Part shown: positions 48,613 through 58,889 of the stretch, one piece after another
Numbering within the stretch: the stretch's first letter is position 1
Layout of the letters: the number at the start of each line of letters is the position of its first letter
Assembly: GCF_900109705.1 (NCBI RefSeq)
Contig: NZ_FOAI01000005.1
Location: 186,001 to 250,000, forward strand
Origin: Roseivivax marinus
GTDB taxonomy: Bacteria; Pseudomonadota; Alphaproteobacteria; Rhodobacterales; Rhodobacteraceae
Reading direction: 5' to 3'
Length of the DNA stretch: 64,000 nucleotides
Program-made: the position numbers and the translations under genes
The notes under the pieces: generated by a model
Databases searched by the model: none
What the model was told of the DNA's origin: nothing
What the model saw: only the letters and a program-made list of their open reading frames with translations

Positions 48613-48686
48613 GACTGACAGGCTGGGGCGGGTTCCCCGCTCTGGCGCTTCGGACGACGGGCAGGCAGGGCGAGGAACGAGTCGGC

Positions 48687-49271
48687 ATGGACGGAGACTT
48701 CAGGACGCATTTCGTGCGCGAACCGGGGGCGCTGAAACACACCCCGGCGCTGGTACTCAACGCGGATTACCGGCCGCTCTCGTATTACCCGCTCTCGCTC
48801 TGGCCCTGGCAGGACGCGGTGAAGGCGGCCTTCCTCGACAGGGTCGACATCATCGCCGAATACGACGAGGTGGTCCGCAGCCCCTCGATGACGCTGAAGA
48901 TACCGAGCGTCGTGGTGCTGAAAGATTACGTCAAACCCCAGAAGCGCGTGGCCTTCACGCGCTTCAATCTTTTTCTGAGGGACGAATTCGTCTGTCAGTA
49001 CTGCGGATCGCCGGGAGAGCTGACCTTCGACCACGTGGTGCCCCGCGCCCGAGGTGGCATCACGAGCTGGGAAAACGTGGTTGCCGCCTGCGCCCCGTGC
49101 AACCTGCGCAAGGGGTCCAGAAGCCTGCGCCAGTCGGGCCTGTCGCTGCGCAAGCCGCCACGCCAGCCCGGCGCGGAGGAATTGCGTAACATGGGGCGGA
49201 AGTTCCCCCCGAACCACCTGCATGACAGCTGGCTCGACTTTCTCTACTGGGACGCAGAGCTGGAGCAGTAG
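48687..49271 (+). CDS. HNH endonuclease-family protein
   Basis: A 194-residue protein with a zinc-bound HNH domain in its second half: paired cysteines VCQYCG and CAPCN, the FDHVVPRARGG histidine motif and the ENVVAAC asparagine. The N-terminal half (ALVLNADYRPLSYYPLS, AVKAAFLDRVDII) is the conserved leader of a widespread chromosomal family, usually a single housekeeping-like copy with no toxin or phage genes beside it. Nuclease activity is likely, its role unknown. GGCGAGGAACGAG precedes the ATG. Confidence 0.9.
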   Translation: MDGDFRTHFVREPGALKHTPALVLNADYRPLSYYPLSLWPWQDAVKAAFLDRVDIIAEYDEVVRSPSMTLKIPSVVVLKDYVKPQKRVAFTRFNLFLRDEFVCQYCGSPGELTFDHVVPRARGGITSWENVVAACAPCNLRKGSRSLRQSGLSLRKPPRQPGAEELRNMGRKFPPNHLHDSWLDFLYWDAELEQ

Positions 49272-49493
49272 GGCGCGTCCCGCGGACCACAGGTCGTCAG
49301 GTTGTCCGGCGGCGCATCGCGCGGCTGGCGCCGGGATGTGCAGCGCGGCAGGCGGGCAGGGGATCGCGGCCTTGTCGCTTCCACGGCTGAACCGCGATCG
49401 GGCTTGCGCCAAGACACCCCGGCGGGCGGCCTCCGCGAACAGGGTGGCGTCCTTCTCAAATCCCGCTACAGGCGCACTCGAAGCGACCAGGCA

Positions 49494-49522
49494 AACGAAA
49501 ACGCCGGACCCAGGGGCCCGGC
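49494..49522 (-). terminator. Intrinsic terminator of the M23-bactofilin unit
   Basis: On the minus strand GCCGGGCC and GGTCCGGC pair (8 bp with one G-U) around a 4-nt loop, and TTTTCGTTT follows. It lies 31 bp after the bactofilin stop codon. Confidence 0.7.
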
Positions 49523-49552
49523 GCGGTCGCAGTGCTGCGAATGTCGGTCGGA

Positions 49553-50074
49553 TCAGCTCGGCTGCTGCTCGGCCTTCTGGGCGGAGGCCTGCTGCGGCTG
49601 CTGGCCACCCTTGCCGCGCGAGGACAGCGGATCGTCCTGACGCTGGACCGAGCCCTCGAAATGGGCGCCGGATTCGATCGCGATGGTTTTGTGGATGATG
49701 TCGCCCTCGACCCGCGCGGTCGCGGTGAGACGCACCTTGAGGCCGCGCACGCGTCCAACGATCCGGCCGTTCACGACGACGTCGTCGGCGATGCACTCGC
49801 CCTTGATCGTCGCGCTCTCGCCGACGGTCAGCAGATGCGCGCGGATGTCGCCCTCGACCGTGCCCTCGACCTGGATGTCGCCGGTCGTCTTGACGTTGCC
49901 GGTGATGTGAAGATCGCTCGACAGGACCGAGGCCGGCGGCTTCGCCTTGGGAGCGGCCGGCTTGAAGTCGGAGGATTGGCGCGGCGCCTGCTGGGTCTGA
50001 GTCTCCGGAGCGGCCGGCTTTGCCTCTTCCGGTTTGCCGGGTGCCGGATCGTTGATTTTGCTCTTAGAAAACAT
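49553..50074 (-). CDS. Bactofilin (polymer-forming cytoskeletal protein)
   Basis: A 173-residue bactofilin. The central beta-helix (about 50-150) is built from short strands such as SDLHITGNVKTTGDIQVEG and IVGRVRGLKV; the flanks are disordered, Pro/Gln/Lys-rich tails. Bactofilins polymerise without nucleotide on the inner membrane and position envelope enzymes. Its start lies 11 bp inside the end of the M23 peptidase gene, so the two are coupled. The pairing with an M23 endopeptidase is seen in several bacteria where it controls cell shape. Confidence 0.93.
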   Translation of the reverse strand: MFSKSKINDPAPGKPEEAKPAAPETQTQQAPRQSSDFKPAAPKAKPPASVLSSDLHITGNVKTTGDIQVEGTVEGDIRAHLLTVGESATIKGECIADDVVVNGRIVGRVRGLKVRLTATARVEGDIIHKTIAIESGAHFEGSVQRQDDPLSSRGKGGQQPQQASAQKAEQQPS

Positions 50075-51374
50075 CGTTCGCAGCCTTGAGATAGGTCATG
50101 GGATTGACGGCCTTGCCGCCGACACGGACCTCGTAGTGGAGGTGTGTGCCGGTAGAACGTCCGGTGTTCCCCATAGCAGCTATCTTCTGGCCACGCGAGA
50201 CCCTTTGCCCGACCTCGACGAAGAGCTTCGAGTTGTGGGCATAGCGCGTCTCGATCCCGAAGGAATGCTTGATCTTCACGAGCCGGCCGTACCCCGACAT
50301 CCAGCCCGCGTACACCACGGTGCCCTCGGCTGTGGCGTAGATCGGCGTGCCGTGCGCGGCGGCGAAGTCGGTGCCCTCGTGCATCCGGCCCCAGCGACGC
50401 CCGTACCCCGACGTGAAGCGGAACGGATCCTTGAGCGGAGAGGCGAACGGCACCTTCTCGGCGGCGATCCGGTAGAGGTTCAGCCGGTCCATCTGGTTGA
50501 GGATGTCGTTGGCGCGCGCGGCATCGGCGCCGAGGTCCTCGCCCCGGGTCGAGAACGACAGCGGCGTCAGCGGTCCGCCCTGACCGGAATAGCCCTTGCG
50601 GACCTCGCCGAGGATGCGGTCGGGGTCCATGCCCGCGTTCTCGAACATTTTGTCGAGCGGCTTGACCGAAACGGTCATCGCCTCCTCGAGTTGGCGGAAG
50701 ATCATGTCGTTCTTCTCTTCCATCAGCCGGATCTCGGTCGCCATCTCGTCGGCGCGCATGATCGCGTCCTCGGCATCCGCCACGCGTTTGTCGCGCTCTT
50801 CGGCGGTGCGGGCGAGGGCGGCGGTCAGGAAGTCGAGCGTGCTGTCGTCGCCGGTGCCGGCCACGGCGGCCGCGCCACCTTCCTCGAGCTTGGTGCGCAG
50901 CGACGCGTACTGGTCGCGGAAGGTCTCGCGCTCCTTCATGGTCTTGCCGAGGGTCGACTGCACCACGTCGAGGCCTGTTTCGAGCTCGCGCGCCCGTGCC
51001 TCGGCCTTCAGAAGCTGGGTCTGCATGACCGACACCTGCTCGAGCGCGGTGTTGAAGCGGTCCTGCGCGGCCAGCGCCTCGGCGGCGCGGCTGTCGCGTT
51101 CTTCGGCCAGCGCGTTGATCCGCTGCTGGTAGGTCACCTGATCGCGCCGGGCCTGTTCGCGATAGGACCCCGAGCCGATCGAATCCATGAGCAGGATCGC
51201 GGTCGCGACGATCGTCCAGCCGATGACCGCCGAGCAGCCCGCGAAGGCGATGGCCTGGGTCTCGGGGCGCAGGCGGATGAACCGCGTGTCGCTGTCGGAT
51301 CGAAGGAAGAGTCGGCGTTCCGGAAAGGTGCGTTCGAGCAACGCATGGGTCTTGATCGCGAGGCGCGTTCTCAC
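50064..51374 (-). CDS. M23-family peptidoglycan endopeptidase, membrane-anchored
   Basis: A 436-residue envelope protein. A membrane helix near residues 40-60 (AIAFAGCSAVIGWTIVATAILL) follows a cytosolic N-terminus. A long coiled coil lies at about 75-240. The LytM domain at the C-terminus has the zinc ligands in RMHEGTDFAA and HLHYEVR, so it should be active. The N-terminal cytosolic part may contact the bactofilin. Start is GTG at 51374 with AGAGGG 8 nt upstream, matching family beginnings RTRLAIKTHALLER; another GTG lies 12 codons earlier. Confidence 0.9.
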   Translation of the reverse strand: MRTRLAIKTHALLERTFPERRLFLRSDSDTRFIRLRPETQAIAFAGCSAVIGWTIVATAILLMDSIGSGSYREQARRDQVTYQQRINALAEERDSRAAEALAAQDRFNTALEQVSVMQTQLLKAEARARELETGLDVVQSTLGKTMKERETFRDQYASLRTKLEEGGAAAVAGTGDDSTLDFLTAALARTAEERDKRVADAEDAIMRADEMATEIRLMEEKNDMIFRQLEEAMTVSVKPLDKMFENAGMDPDRILGEVRKGYSGQGGPLTPLSFSTRGEDLGADAARANDILNQMDRLNLYRIAAEKVPFASPLKDPFRFTSGYGRRWGRMHEGTDFAAAHGTPIYATAEGTVVYAGWMSGYGRLVKIKHSFGIETRYAHNSKLFVEVGQRVSRGQKIAAMGNTGRSTGTHLHYEVRVGGKAVNPMTYLKAANDVF

Positions 51375-51755
51375 AGGTTGATCCCTCTGTCCCGTCCCAA
51401 TCAACGACACTCGGGGATTTTGTCCCGACCCCGGCGCCTTGGACGTCGGATTACGCGGTCATCACATTTGGTGCAACGTTTTGAGGCATACGACCCGAGT
51501 CGCATCGCGGAATTCGGCCGAAACGGCAAAAATCCGCCGATTCCAACGCGATTCTCTTAATGGCGCTGCCCGTTCTCGGGGCAGAAGCGGGACGGGATCG
51601 GTCCGAGGCCATGCATCGCCGGGCGGGCGGGGGGATCGCAAGGCCGGGGGCGGCGCCCCATGACGCACACGAGGGATCTGTTGCCCGAGGTCCACAACAA
51701 GGGCGGCGGACCGGATCGCGCCGCGGCCCCGGAGGACCGGGACCGCGGCAGGGGA
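51375..51755. other. Intergenic region upstream of the M23-bactofilin unit
   Basis: This 381-bp gap contains the promoter for the M23-bactofilin unit on the minus strand and the 3' end of the bcp transcript. The part from about 51440 to 51560 is AT-richer than its surroundings. I found no recognisable gene, repeat or RNA. No well-matched -35/-10 pair could be named. Confidence 0.5.
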
Positions 51756-52211
51756 TCACAGCGCGCGGGCGGCCTCGAGCACCTCTTCCGCGTGGCCGGG
51801 AACCTTCACCTTTGGCCACGCCTGAACGATGGTGCCGTCCTTGCCCACCAGGACCGTCGAGCGTTCGATCCCCATGAAGGTCTTGCCGTACATCTTCTTC
51901 TCGGCCCAGACGCCGTAGCGCTCGCACACATCGCTTTCGGCATCCGACAGAAGCGGCACCGTGAGCGACTTCTTGGCCATGAACTTCTCGTGGCTCTTGA
52001 TGTCGTCCTTCGAGATGCCGAAGACCTTCACCCCGGCGGCCTCGAACTCCGACAGCAGCGCGGAGAACGCCTCGTTCTCCTTGGTGCAGCCCGAGGTGTC
52101 GTCGCGGGGATAGAAGAACACCACCGCAGGCAAATTCTCGGACAGCGTGACCGAGGTGTCGCCGGTGGCGGGCAGGGTGAAGTCGGGGGCTTTTTCTCCG
52201 GTCGCGATCAT
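51756..52211 (-). CDS. bcp: Thiol peroxidase / peroxiredoxin of the BCP type
   Basis: Reduces hydroperoxides using thioredoxin. The 151-residue protein has the peroxidatic cysteine in YPRDDTSGCTKEN at about residue 45. The usual second cysteine five residues later is absent (SGCTKENEAF), so it belongs to the one-active-site type or uses the Cys in SDVCERYG as the resolving residue. Other marks are KAPDFTLPA and FMGIERSTVLVGKDG. The ATG has GGAG 8 nt upstream. It is divergent from the large AsmA-like gene. Confidence 0.93.
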   Translation of the reverse strand: MIATGEKAPDFTLPATGDTSVTLSENLPAVVFFYPRDDTSGCTKENEAFSALLSEFEAAGVKVFGISKDDIKSHEKFMAKKSLTVPLLSDAESDVCERYGVWAEKKMYGKTFMGIERSTVLVGKDGTIVQAWPKVKVPGHAEEVLEAARAL

Positions 52212-52290
52212 GTGAGGGGCTCCGTGGCAGGGGCGCCGCGGGGCCGGTTGGCCTCGCGCGGCGCGGGGGGCATAGTCCGGCGCAAGGATA

Positions 52291-55200
52291 ATGCAGGCAG
52301 GCGGACAATCCAGTGAGCGAGGCTCGGTGAGCGAAGAGGGCGGCGCAACGCGTAAGGCCAGGCGGAGATGGAGCCGTGCGCTCGCTGTGCTGGTGCTGTG
52401 CGCGACCCTCGTCGCCGTTGGCATCGGGGCGCTGATCGGCCGCCCGGTGGCGGCGCCGGACTGGCTGGCCGACTGCATCGAGGCCCGCATCGCCAATCTC
52501 GTGCCGGGCGCGACGCTGGGCTTCGACGACCTTTACCTGCTGGTGGGGCGGCAGGGGCGCGTGGCGGTCACGCTGTCGGACGCACGCCTGACGGGGCCGG
52601 ACGGCACGCCGGTGGCCGAGGCGGCCGAACTCGAGATCGCCGCGGCCACGCGGCCGCTTCTCACCGGCCGGGTGGAATTGCGGCGCGCACGGCTGTCGGG
52701 CGCGATCCTGGCGCTGTCGCGCGAGCAAGACGGGCGGCTCGGCATCGGCCTTGCGCCCACGGAGGGCCGTGCGCCGACGGTGCCCGAGACCGTCGAGGCC
52801 ATCGATGCCGCGCTGTCGGACCCGCGCTTGTCGGGTCTGCGGACGGTGGCGCTCGACGGCGTGTCGGTGCGCTACACGGACGCGCGGGCGGGGCGCGAAT
52901 GGTTGGCCGACGGCGGGCGGATCGAGGTCACGCGGCAAGGCGACCGGCTGGCCCTCGACGGGGCGGTGACGGTCCTCGGCGCGGGCGCCGAGCCCGCCCG
53001 TCTGCAGATGGATGCGGAAAGCACGCTTGGCACGGCGGAGCTGTCCTTCGGTCTGTCGGTCAGCGACCTGCCGGCACGCGACATCGCCACGCAGAGCCCG
53101 GCGCTCGCCTGGCTCGACGGACTGCGGGCGCCGATCTCTGGCGCGTTCCGGGGCTGGACCGAACGCGACGGATCGCTCGGCGGGCTGGATGTCACCCTGC
53201 GGATCGGAGCTGGCGCGCTTCAACCGACCGAAGCCGCGACGCCCATCGCGTTCGAAGGCGCACGAACCTACTTCTCTTTCGATCCGTCCGAGGGGCGCAT
53301 CGACTTCTCCGAGATCGCGGTGGACAGCGCGCAGGGCACCGCCCGGGCCAGCGGCCGCGCGGTGCTGGAGCCCGCCCGCGGCGACGCGGCCCCTGCCATC
53401 GCGGGCCAGTTCGTGCTGACCGGGGTCGAGGCCAATCCCGGCGGGCTGTTCCCCGAACCGCTCGATCTCGAACGGGTCGAGGTGGACGTGCGCCTGTCCC
53501 GCGCGCCCTTCAGGGTCGAGATCGGCCGCCTGCGGGTGGCTGACCCCGAGGCGGCGCTGACCGCGACAGGCGGCGCGACCGCGACGGGCGAAGGATGGGA
53601 TGTGCGCTTCGACGCCGAGGCCGAGGACCTGTCGGTGGCGCAGGTTGTGGCGCACTGGCCGTTGCCGGTCGCGCCGGGCACCCGCGACTGGGTCGCCGAG
53701 CGCGTGCTCTCCGGCACGGCGCGCGAGGCGATCTTCTCGTTCCGGCGCGCGCCCGGCGCCGACCCCGAACTCTACGTGGATGCCGATCTCGCCGGCGCCT
53801 CCGTCCTCTTCGCCGATACCTTCCCCCCGGTCGAGGGAGGCGCAGGGCGGCTGGTGATCGACCGGGACCGGCTTTCGGTGCGGCTCGAGGCCGGGACACT
53901 GACGCCGCCTCAGGGCGGTCCGGTCGATCTTTCCGGCAGCGCCTTCGTCATCCCGGACACGCGGGCAAAACCGGCCACGGGCGACCTGCGGCTGTCGGCG
54001 CACGGCTCCGCGACTGCGGCGCTTTCGGTGGTGAACCTGCCGCCGATGTCGGTGTTGGACCGTGCCGGCCGCCCGGTGGACCTTGCGGAGGGACAGGTCG
54101 AGGTCACCGGGCGCATCGAGCGACCGCTGGAGGACGGCGTTGGGTTCGACGAGACGGTGATCGACCTGAGCGGCACGGTGCGCGACGTCGAAAGCGACTC
54201 CGTCGTGCCGGGCCGGCGCCTCGCCGCCGAGGCGCTGTCGCTCGAGGTCACCAACGAGAGGGTTGCGATCTCGGGGCCGGGCACGCTGTCGGGCGTGGCT
54301 TTTGACGGCGGCTGGACGCTGCCGCTGGGCGAGGGCGCGGGCGGCAGTTCGGTCGAGGGCACGGCGCAGATCGGCCCGGACGCGGCCGATGCTTTCGGCA
54401 TCGCACTGCCTGACGGGCTGATCTCGGGCCGGGGGCCCGCGCGCATTGCGCTCGACCTGCCCCCGGACGGCGCTGCGCCGCGTTTCCGCCTGACGTCAGA
54501 CCTCGCGGGCATCGGCATGTCGATCCCGCAGGTCGGGTGGTCCCTGGCGCGGGGCACGACCGGGCAGATGGAAGTGGCCGGCCGCCTCGGAAACAGTCCG
54601 CGGGTAGACACGCTGTCGCTCAACGCGGGCGGTCTGAGGACAACCGGCGCTGTCAGCCTGCGGGCCGATGGGGGGCTGGACCGGGTGCGCCTCGACCGGG
54701 TGCGGATCGGAGATTGGCTCGATGCGCCGGTGACGCTGACTGGACGCGGGGCCGGGGCGGCGCCTGCGGTGGCGATCGGCGGCGGCATGCTGGATTTGCG
54801 CGGCGCTACGCTGGGCGGCGAGGCAGGCGGAGCGGGCGGGTCAGGCGGCGGAGTCCCGCTCGACGTGCAACTCGATCGGCTGACGATCTCGGAGGGTATC
54901 CGGATCGAGGGGCTCGCCGGCCGGTTCACCACGGCCGGCAGCGGCCTCGACGGGGGGTTTACCGCGCGGATGGCCGGGACCGGCGCGCCTCTGACCGGTC
55001 AGCTTCTGCCGCAGAATGGCGGCACCGGCCTGCGTCTACTGTCCGAGGATGCGGGCGACGTGCTGGAGTCGACGGGCATCCTGAGAACGGTGGCGAGCGG
55101 TCGTATGGTGCTGAACCTGACACCCACGGGCGCGCCCGGCACCTATGACGGCGCGGTCACCATCACCGACGCGCGGCTGCGCGACGCCCCCGCCATCGGC

Positions 55201-55593
55201 TCGATCCTCGACGCGGTCAGCATCGTCGGCATCATCGACCAGCTCGAAGGGCCGGGCATCTACTTCCAGGACGTGGAAGCGCGGTTCCGACTGAGCCCCG
55301 AGCGCGTGGTCGTCACCGAGTCGAGCGCGGTCGGCCCGTCGATCGGGGTGTCGCTCGACGGCTACGTGGACCTCGCCTCCGGGGCGCTCGACCTTCAGGG
55401 CGTCCTGTCGCCGGTCTACGTCATCAATTCCATCGGTTCGATCTTCACCCGCCGGGGCGAGGGGCTTCTGGGCTTCAACTTCAACATCCGCGGCACCAGC
55501 ACGGCGCCGGAGGTTGCGGTCAATCCGCTTTCGGTGTTCACGCCCGGGATGTTCCGCGAGCTCTTCCGCCGCCCCCCGCCCACGACCCGGTGA
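52291..55593 (+). CDS. AsmA/YhdP-like (DUF3971) intermembrane protein
   Basis: A 1,100-residue protein with one N-terminal membrane helix (about 28-50, [17 protein letters not shown]) and a very long periplasmic part rich in beta strands. The pattern, with repeated short Gly/Ala/Val/Arg-rich strands, a central [16 protein letters not shown]-like segment and the closing [26 protein letters not shown], is that of the YhdP/AsmA-like DUF3971 group, thought to form a groove that carries phospholipid across the periplasm. Start could also be GTG at 52327. queA follows 5 bp after the stop, so they are cotranscribed. Confidence 0.85.
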   Translation: MQAGGQSSERGSVSEEGGATRKARRRWSRALAVLVLCATLVAVGIGALIGRPVAAPDWLADCIEARIANLVPGATLGFDDLYLLVGRQGRVAVTLSDARLTGPDGTPVAEAAELEIAAATRPLLTGRVELRRARLSGAILALSREQDGRLGIGLAPTEGRAPTVPETVEAIDAALSDPRLSGLRTVALDGVSVRYTDARAGREWLADGGRIEVTRQGDRLALDGAVTVLGAGAEPARLQMDAESTLGTAELSFGLSVSDLPARDIATQSPALAWLDGLRAPISGAFRGWTERDGSLGGLDVTLRIGAGALQPTEAATPIAFEGARTYFSFDPSEGRIDFSEIAVDSAQGTARASGRAVLEPARGDAAPAIAGQFVLTGVEANPGGLFPEPLDLERVEVDVRLSRAPFRVEIGRLRVADPEAALTATGGATATGEGWDVRFDAEAEDLSVAQVVAHWPLPVAPGTRDWVAERVLSGTAREAIFSFRRAPGADPELYVDADLAGASVLFADTFPPVEGGAGRLVIDRDRLSVRLEAGTLTPPQGGPVDLSGSAFVIPDTRAKPATGDLRLSAHGSATAALSVVNLPPMSVLDRAGRPVDLAEGQVEVTGRIERPLEDGVGFDETVIDLSGTVRDVESDSVVPGRRLAAEALSLEVTNERVAISGPGTLSGVAFDGGWTLPLGEGAGGSSVEGTAQIGPDAADAFGIALPDGLISGRGPARIALDLPPDGAAPRFRLTSDLAGIGMSIPQVGWSLARGTTGQMEVAGRLGNSPRVDTLSLNAGGLRTTGAVSLRADGGLDRVRLDRVRIGDWLDAPVTLTGRGAGAAPAVAIGGGMLDLRGATLGGEAGGAGGSGGGVPLDVQLDRLTISEGIRIEGLAGRFTTAGSGLDGGFTARMAGTGAPLTGQLLPQNGGTGLRLLSEDAGDVLESTGILRTVASGRMVLNLTPTGAPGTYDGAVTITDARLRDAPAIGSILDAVSIVGIIDQLEGPGIYFQDVEARFRLSPERVVVTESSAVGPSIGVSLDGYVDLASGALDLQGVLSPVYVINSIGSIFTRRGEGLLGFNFNIRGTSTAPEVAVNPLSVFTPGMFRELFRRPPPTTR

Positions 55594-55598
55594 TTGCC

Positions 55599-56654
55599 AT
55601 GCAGCTTTCCGACTTCGACTTCGACCTGCCAGAAGAGCTGATCGCGACCCGGCCCGCGAAGCCGCGGTCGTCCGCGCGCCTGCTGGTGGCTGAAGGCGAC
55701 GCCATCACCGACGCGGTTGTGCGCGATCTCGGCGACTGGCTCCGCCCCGGTGACCGGCTGGTGCTGAACGACACCCGCGTGATCCCCGCGCGCCTCTCGG
55801 GCACCCGCACGCGCGAGGGCGCGGAGGGGCGCACCGAGGCCCGGATCGAGGCGACGCTGCTCGAGGCCCGGGCGGACGGCGCATGGTCGGCGCTGGTCAA
55901 GCCGCTCAAGAAGGTGCGCGACGGCGAGACGATCCGGTTCTCCGACCGGCTCTCGGCGGTGCTCGTGGCGCGCGAGGGTGGGCAGGGCGTGCTGCGCTTC
56001 GACCTCGCGGGCGAGGATTTCGATGCCGCGCTGGCCGAGGCCGGCGCCATGCCGCTGCCGCCCTACATCGCGCAGCGCCGCGCCGCGGACGCGCAGGACG
56101 CCGAGGACTACCAGACCGTCTGGGCGGAGCGCTCGGGCGCGGTCGCGGCGCCGACCGCCTCGCTGCACTTCGACACGGCGCTCCTTGACGACCTCGCCGC
56201 ACGCGGCATCGCGTTCAGCCGCGTCACCCTGCACGTGGGCGCCGGAACCTTCCTGCCGGTGAAGGTCGACGATGTGACCACTCACAAGATGCACGCCGAG
56301 TGGGGTGAGGTGTCCGAGGCTGCCGCGGCCGAGATCGCCGAGACCCGGGCAGCCGGCGGGCGCATCATCCCCGTGGGCACCACAGCGCTGCGCCTGATCG
56401 AGACCGCGGCGCGTGAAACCGGCGCAGTCGTTCCGTGGAGCGGCGAGACCGACATCTTCATCTATCCCGGCTTCACCTTCCGCGCGACCGACGCGCTGAT
56501 GACGAACTTCCACCTGCCGAAGTCGACGCTGATGATGCTGGTTTCCGCGCTGATGGGTCCCGAGCGCGTGCGCCGCATCTACGATCACGCCGTCGCCGAG
56601 CGGTATCGCTTCTTCTCCTACGGCGACGCCTCGCTGCTGGTGCCGAGCCCCTAG
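55599..56654 (+). CDS. queA: S-adenosylmethionine:tRNA ribosyltransferase-isomerase
   Basis: Adds the cyclopentenediol precursor to 7-aminomethyl-deazaguanine in tRNA during queuosine synthesis. The 351-residue protein begins [17 protein letters not shown] and has the [27 protein letters not shown] and FIYPGF motifs and the [14 protein letters not shown] segment near the end. Start: a GTG three codons earlier overlaps the stop of the upstream gene (GTGA); the ATG is the usual start. Its stop codon overlaps that of tadG on the other strand (CTAG). Confidence 0.96.
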   Translation: MQLSDFDFDLPEELIATRPAKPRSSARLLVAEGDAITDAVVRDLGDWLRPGDRLVLNDTRVIPARLSGTRTREGAEGRTEARIEATLLEARADGAWSALVKPLKKVRDGETIRFSDRLSAVLVAREGGQGVLRFDLAGEDFDAALAEAGAMPLPPYIAQRRAADAQDAEDYQTVWAERSGAVAAPTASLHFDTALLDDLAARGIAFSRVTLHVGAGTFLPVKVDDVTTHKMHAEWGEVSEAAAAEIAETRAAGGRIIPVGTTALRLIETAARETGAVVPWSGETDIFIYPGFTFRATDALMTNFHLPKSTLMMLVSALMGPERVRRIYDHAVAERYRFFSYGDASLLVPSP

Positions 56655-57946
56655 CGCAGCACCACGGTGTTGCGGTCGAGCATGGGCTCGAGGTTGAGGC
56701 ACACGGGCAGTAGCTCGAACGACGAGGCGATGTCGTTGATCGGTTCCGCCACCGTGCCCAGAAGGGAGCCGGTGACGTCGAGTACGTCGCCCACCACGCC
56801 GCCGGTCTCCGCAACCGCCTCGTCGATGAGCTGGCTGACCGGCGAGTCCGTCGAGACGATCGCGGGGATGTCCGACACGATGTCGAGATCGGCGAACAGC
56901 AGGATCCGCACCCCGTCGCCCGCCATGCACGGCGGCGAGCCCGGCAGCAGCGCGTCCGGCGTCACCTCGACGTCGCCGAGCCCGACCAGCAGCGAGCTCA
57001 CGTTCGACACCACGAGGCTCGCGTGCAGTTGCACGTCGGTGCCGAAGCGGATCGGGCAATCCGAGTAGATCGCGGCGTTCTGGACCACGAATCCGTCGTC
57101 CAGCCGCGCGATGCCCCGGTCGTCGCAGTTCACCCGGAAGCTGCCGTTCGACAGCACGCGGATGTCATCGAGATTGGAGGCATGGATGTTCTGCGTCGCG
57201 CTCTGCACGGCTTGGTAGAGATGCCACAGCGTCAGCCCGTCCTGCAGGCCGAAGAGATCGGCGTCCAGCGCGTCGCCCGACACCGCGTTGGCGACCACGG
57301 TGTTCAGCAGCCGCGAGGCCGAGCGGGTCTTCCAGACGGGCGCGTCGCCGTAATCGACCGTGGCGTTTGCATGAAGACAGATACCCGCGAAGACGTTCTT
57401 CGACGACACGTCGACACGCGCCTGCAGCGACAGCAGGGGATCGACGCAGGAGACCGACGGGCGGGTGCGAAAGCCGGCGACGGCCTCGCCGGTGATCGAC
57501 CAGGGATCGGCGCCGAAAGGAAAAAGGAAGCGCAGCGGTTCGGCATTGCCGCGCTCGGCGCGCCGGTAGAGGCGGACCCGGACGGCGTCCGGCGGTGTGG
57601 CGCCCGCGTCGAACACGCCGGCCTCGGTGACCTGGCCCAGCTCGAAGCTGTCGGACTGCCAGGCGTCCTCGAGGTCGGCGAATGAAAGCGCGTCGCGGCC
57701 GATCCGCGCCGCGGCCTGCTCCGGGGTTTCCGAAAGGCGCGGTTCCGAGGCGCGCACCGCCCCGCTGAAGGCCGCGGCCTCGGCCGCCGAGGTCAGAACC
57801 TCGCGAACGCGCCAGGCGTTCGACAGGTCGATGGCGAAACCGCCCATGAGCAGCGTGATCGTCAGCACCGACAGCGACATGATCGTGCCGTAGCCGTCCT
57901 CCTGCCGCACCAGACGGGCAGGGCGGGGAGACCGGGGCGCGGGCAT
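56651..57946 (-). CDS. TadG-like pilus-assembly/pseudopilin-type protein
   Basis: A 431-residue protein with a TadE/TadG N-terminal segment: [36 protein letters not shown] marks the single membrane helix (positions 17-52) with the processing-like Gly-Glu/Asp region before it. The periplasmic part contains cysteines and a von-Willebrand-like region without a full MIDAS motif that I could confirm. It pairs with the TadE-like gene (overlap of one base, TGATG), yet no other tad genes are in view, so it is either an outlying minor-pilin pair or another envelope system. Confidence 0.75.
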   Translation of the reverse strand: MPAPRSPRPARLVRQEDGYGTIMSLSVLTITLLMGGFAIDLSNAWRVREVLTSAAEAAAFSGAVRASEPRLSETPEQAAARIGRDALSFADLEDAWQSDSFELGQVTEAGVFDAGATPPDAVRVRLYRRAERGNAEPLRFLFPFGADPWSITGEAVAGFRTRPSVSCVDPLLSLQARVDVSSKNVFAGICLHANATVDYGDAPVWKTRSASRLLNTVVANAVSGDALDADLFGLQDGLTLWHLYQAVQSATQNIHASNLDDIRVLSNGSFRVNCDDRGIARLDDGFVVQNAAIYSDCPIRFGTDVQLHASLVVSNVSSLLVGLGDVEVTPDALLPGSPPCMAGDGVRILLFADLDIVSDIPAIVSTDSPVSQLIDEAVAETGGVVGDVLDVTGSLLGTVAEPINDIASSFELLPVCLNLEPMLDRNTVVLR

Positions 57947-58347
57947 CACGCGGGCTCCATCAGCATGCGAACCGACGCGCCGAGCTTGCCGTCGTAGACG
58001 CGGCGCAGGAAGGGAGTGAGCGCGGTCTCCTCTCCGTCGACCAGCACGGTCACCGACACCTCGTCACCGTCCACCGTCACGTCGAAGGTGTAGGGCACCT
58101 TGCGGGGGAACATCCGGGCGTCGAAATGCGCTTCCGCGTCGGCTTCGGACACCCGCCGCAACGCGACCGCGCGGGCCGTGTCGCGCGAGGCGTTCCAGAG
58201 CCCGGCATCGACGATCATCAGGTTGGAGAAGTCGAGGATCAGCATCAGGCACCCCACGACGAAGGGCATCCAGATGACGAATTCGACGGTGGAGCCGCCG
58301 TCCTCCGAGCGAGCGAACGTGCGACCGAAACGATCCCTGAACGCCAT
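57946..58347 (-). CDS. TadE-like pilus-assembly protein
   Basis: A 133-residue protein with the TadE-like N-terminus: charged head RFARSEDGGSTVEFVIWMPFVVGCLMLILDFS, where the Glu five residues after Gly-Gly and the following helix are typical of TadE pseudopilins (positions 15-45). The rest is a small periplasmic domain (RKVPYTFDVTVDGDEV). GGAGG lies 5-9 nt before the ATG. It is the first gene of the tadE-tadG pair. An AT-rich 540-bp region lies upstream. Confidence 0.78.
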   Translation of the reverse strand: MAFRDRFGRTFARSEDGGSTVEFVIWMPFVVGCLMLILDFSNLMIVDAGLWNASRDTARAVALRRVSEADAEAHFDARMFPRKVPYTFDVTVDGDEVSVTVLVDGEETALTPFLRRVYDGKLGASVRMLMEPA

Positions 58348-58889
58348 GGCGTCCTCCGTAGCTGGCGCCCCCACCAACTGCTTCGAGAATCCGGGCCGTA
58401 CGGAGCTAAAATGGGGCGAATTCGCCGCTTTTTCGCCACACGCGCAACCTGCGCGATTTTTTACGTCGTTTTTACGGTGCTTAGCTATTTCAATTTTTTT
58501 GAACGACCCGGGACGGCAGGGGCATTACATGCAGGGCTCAATATTGGTTAACGATCAAAGCGCTAGGCTTTTCGGTGCCGCAACCAACCGATTTTCTCGC
58601 GCGCGATTTAATTCCGCATACTGGAATGCGCGTAATTCGCGCATGGGGCTGTTTCTGCGCCAACAAAACCTTAGATTGATTCGTTATTCTGCAAAACCGT
58701 TCTTGCCGAAAGAAAGGTATCGCCGCGATTTCGCCGTATTTCCCGGGCTTCGCCACCATTCCACCGTGCCGCGACCCGGGTTTGTCGCATACCGACAATT
58801 CGCTGGCGTGAAGACGATGGACGCGGCGCGCCCCGCGTCGTAGCGAGCGCTGGCGCGCCGACTCGCGGCACGACGGAAAGGGCATTCCG
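58348..58889. other. AT-rich intergenic region between tadE and the MFS gene
   Basis: 542 bp between divergent genes. Bases 58430-58720 are clearly lower in GC than the rest of the window, with runs such as ATTTTTTACG and CAATTTTTTTG. It contains GGTTAAC (58546-58552), resembling a CtrA half-site, and an imperfect dyad with GCGCGA/TCGCGC outer arms at about 58600-58640. It should hold both promoters. An open frame of 105 codons (from 58529, plus strand) has no recognised product. Confidence 0.5.

Noticed and set aside
58529-58843. 105-codon plus-strand frame in the AT-rich intergenic region
   Set aside because: No Shine-Dalgarno of quality, no recognised sequence, and its frame is open far upstream through antisense of tadE, which suggests chance.
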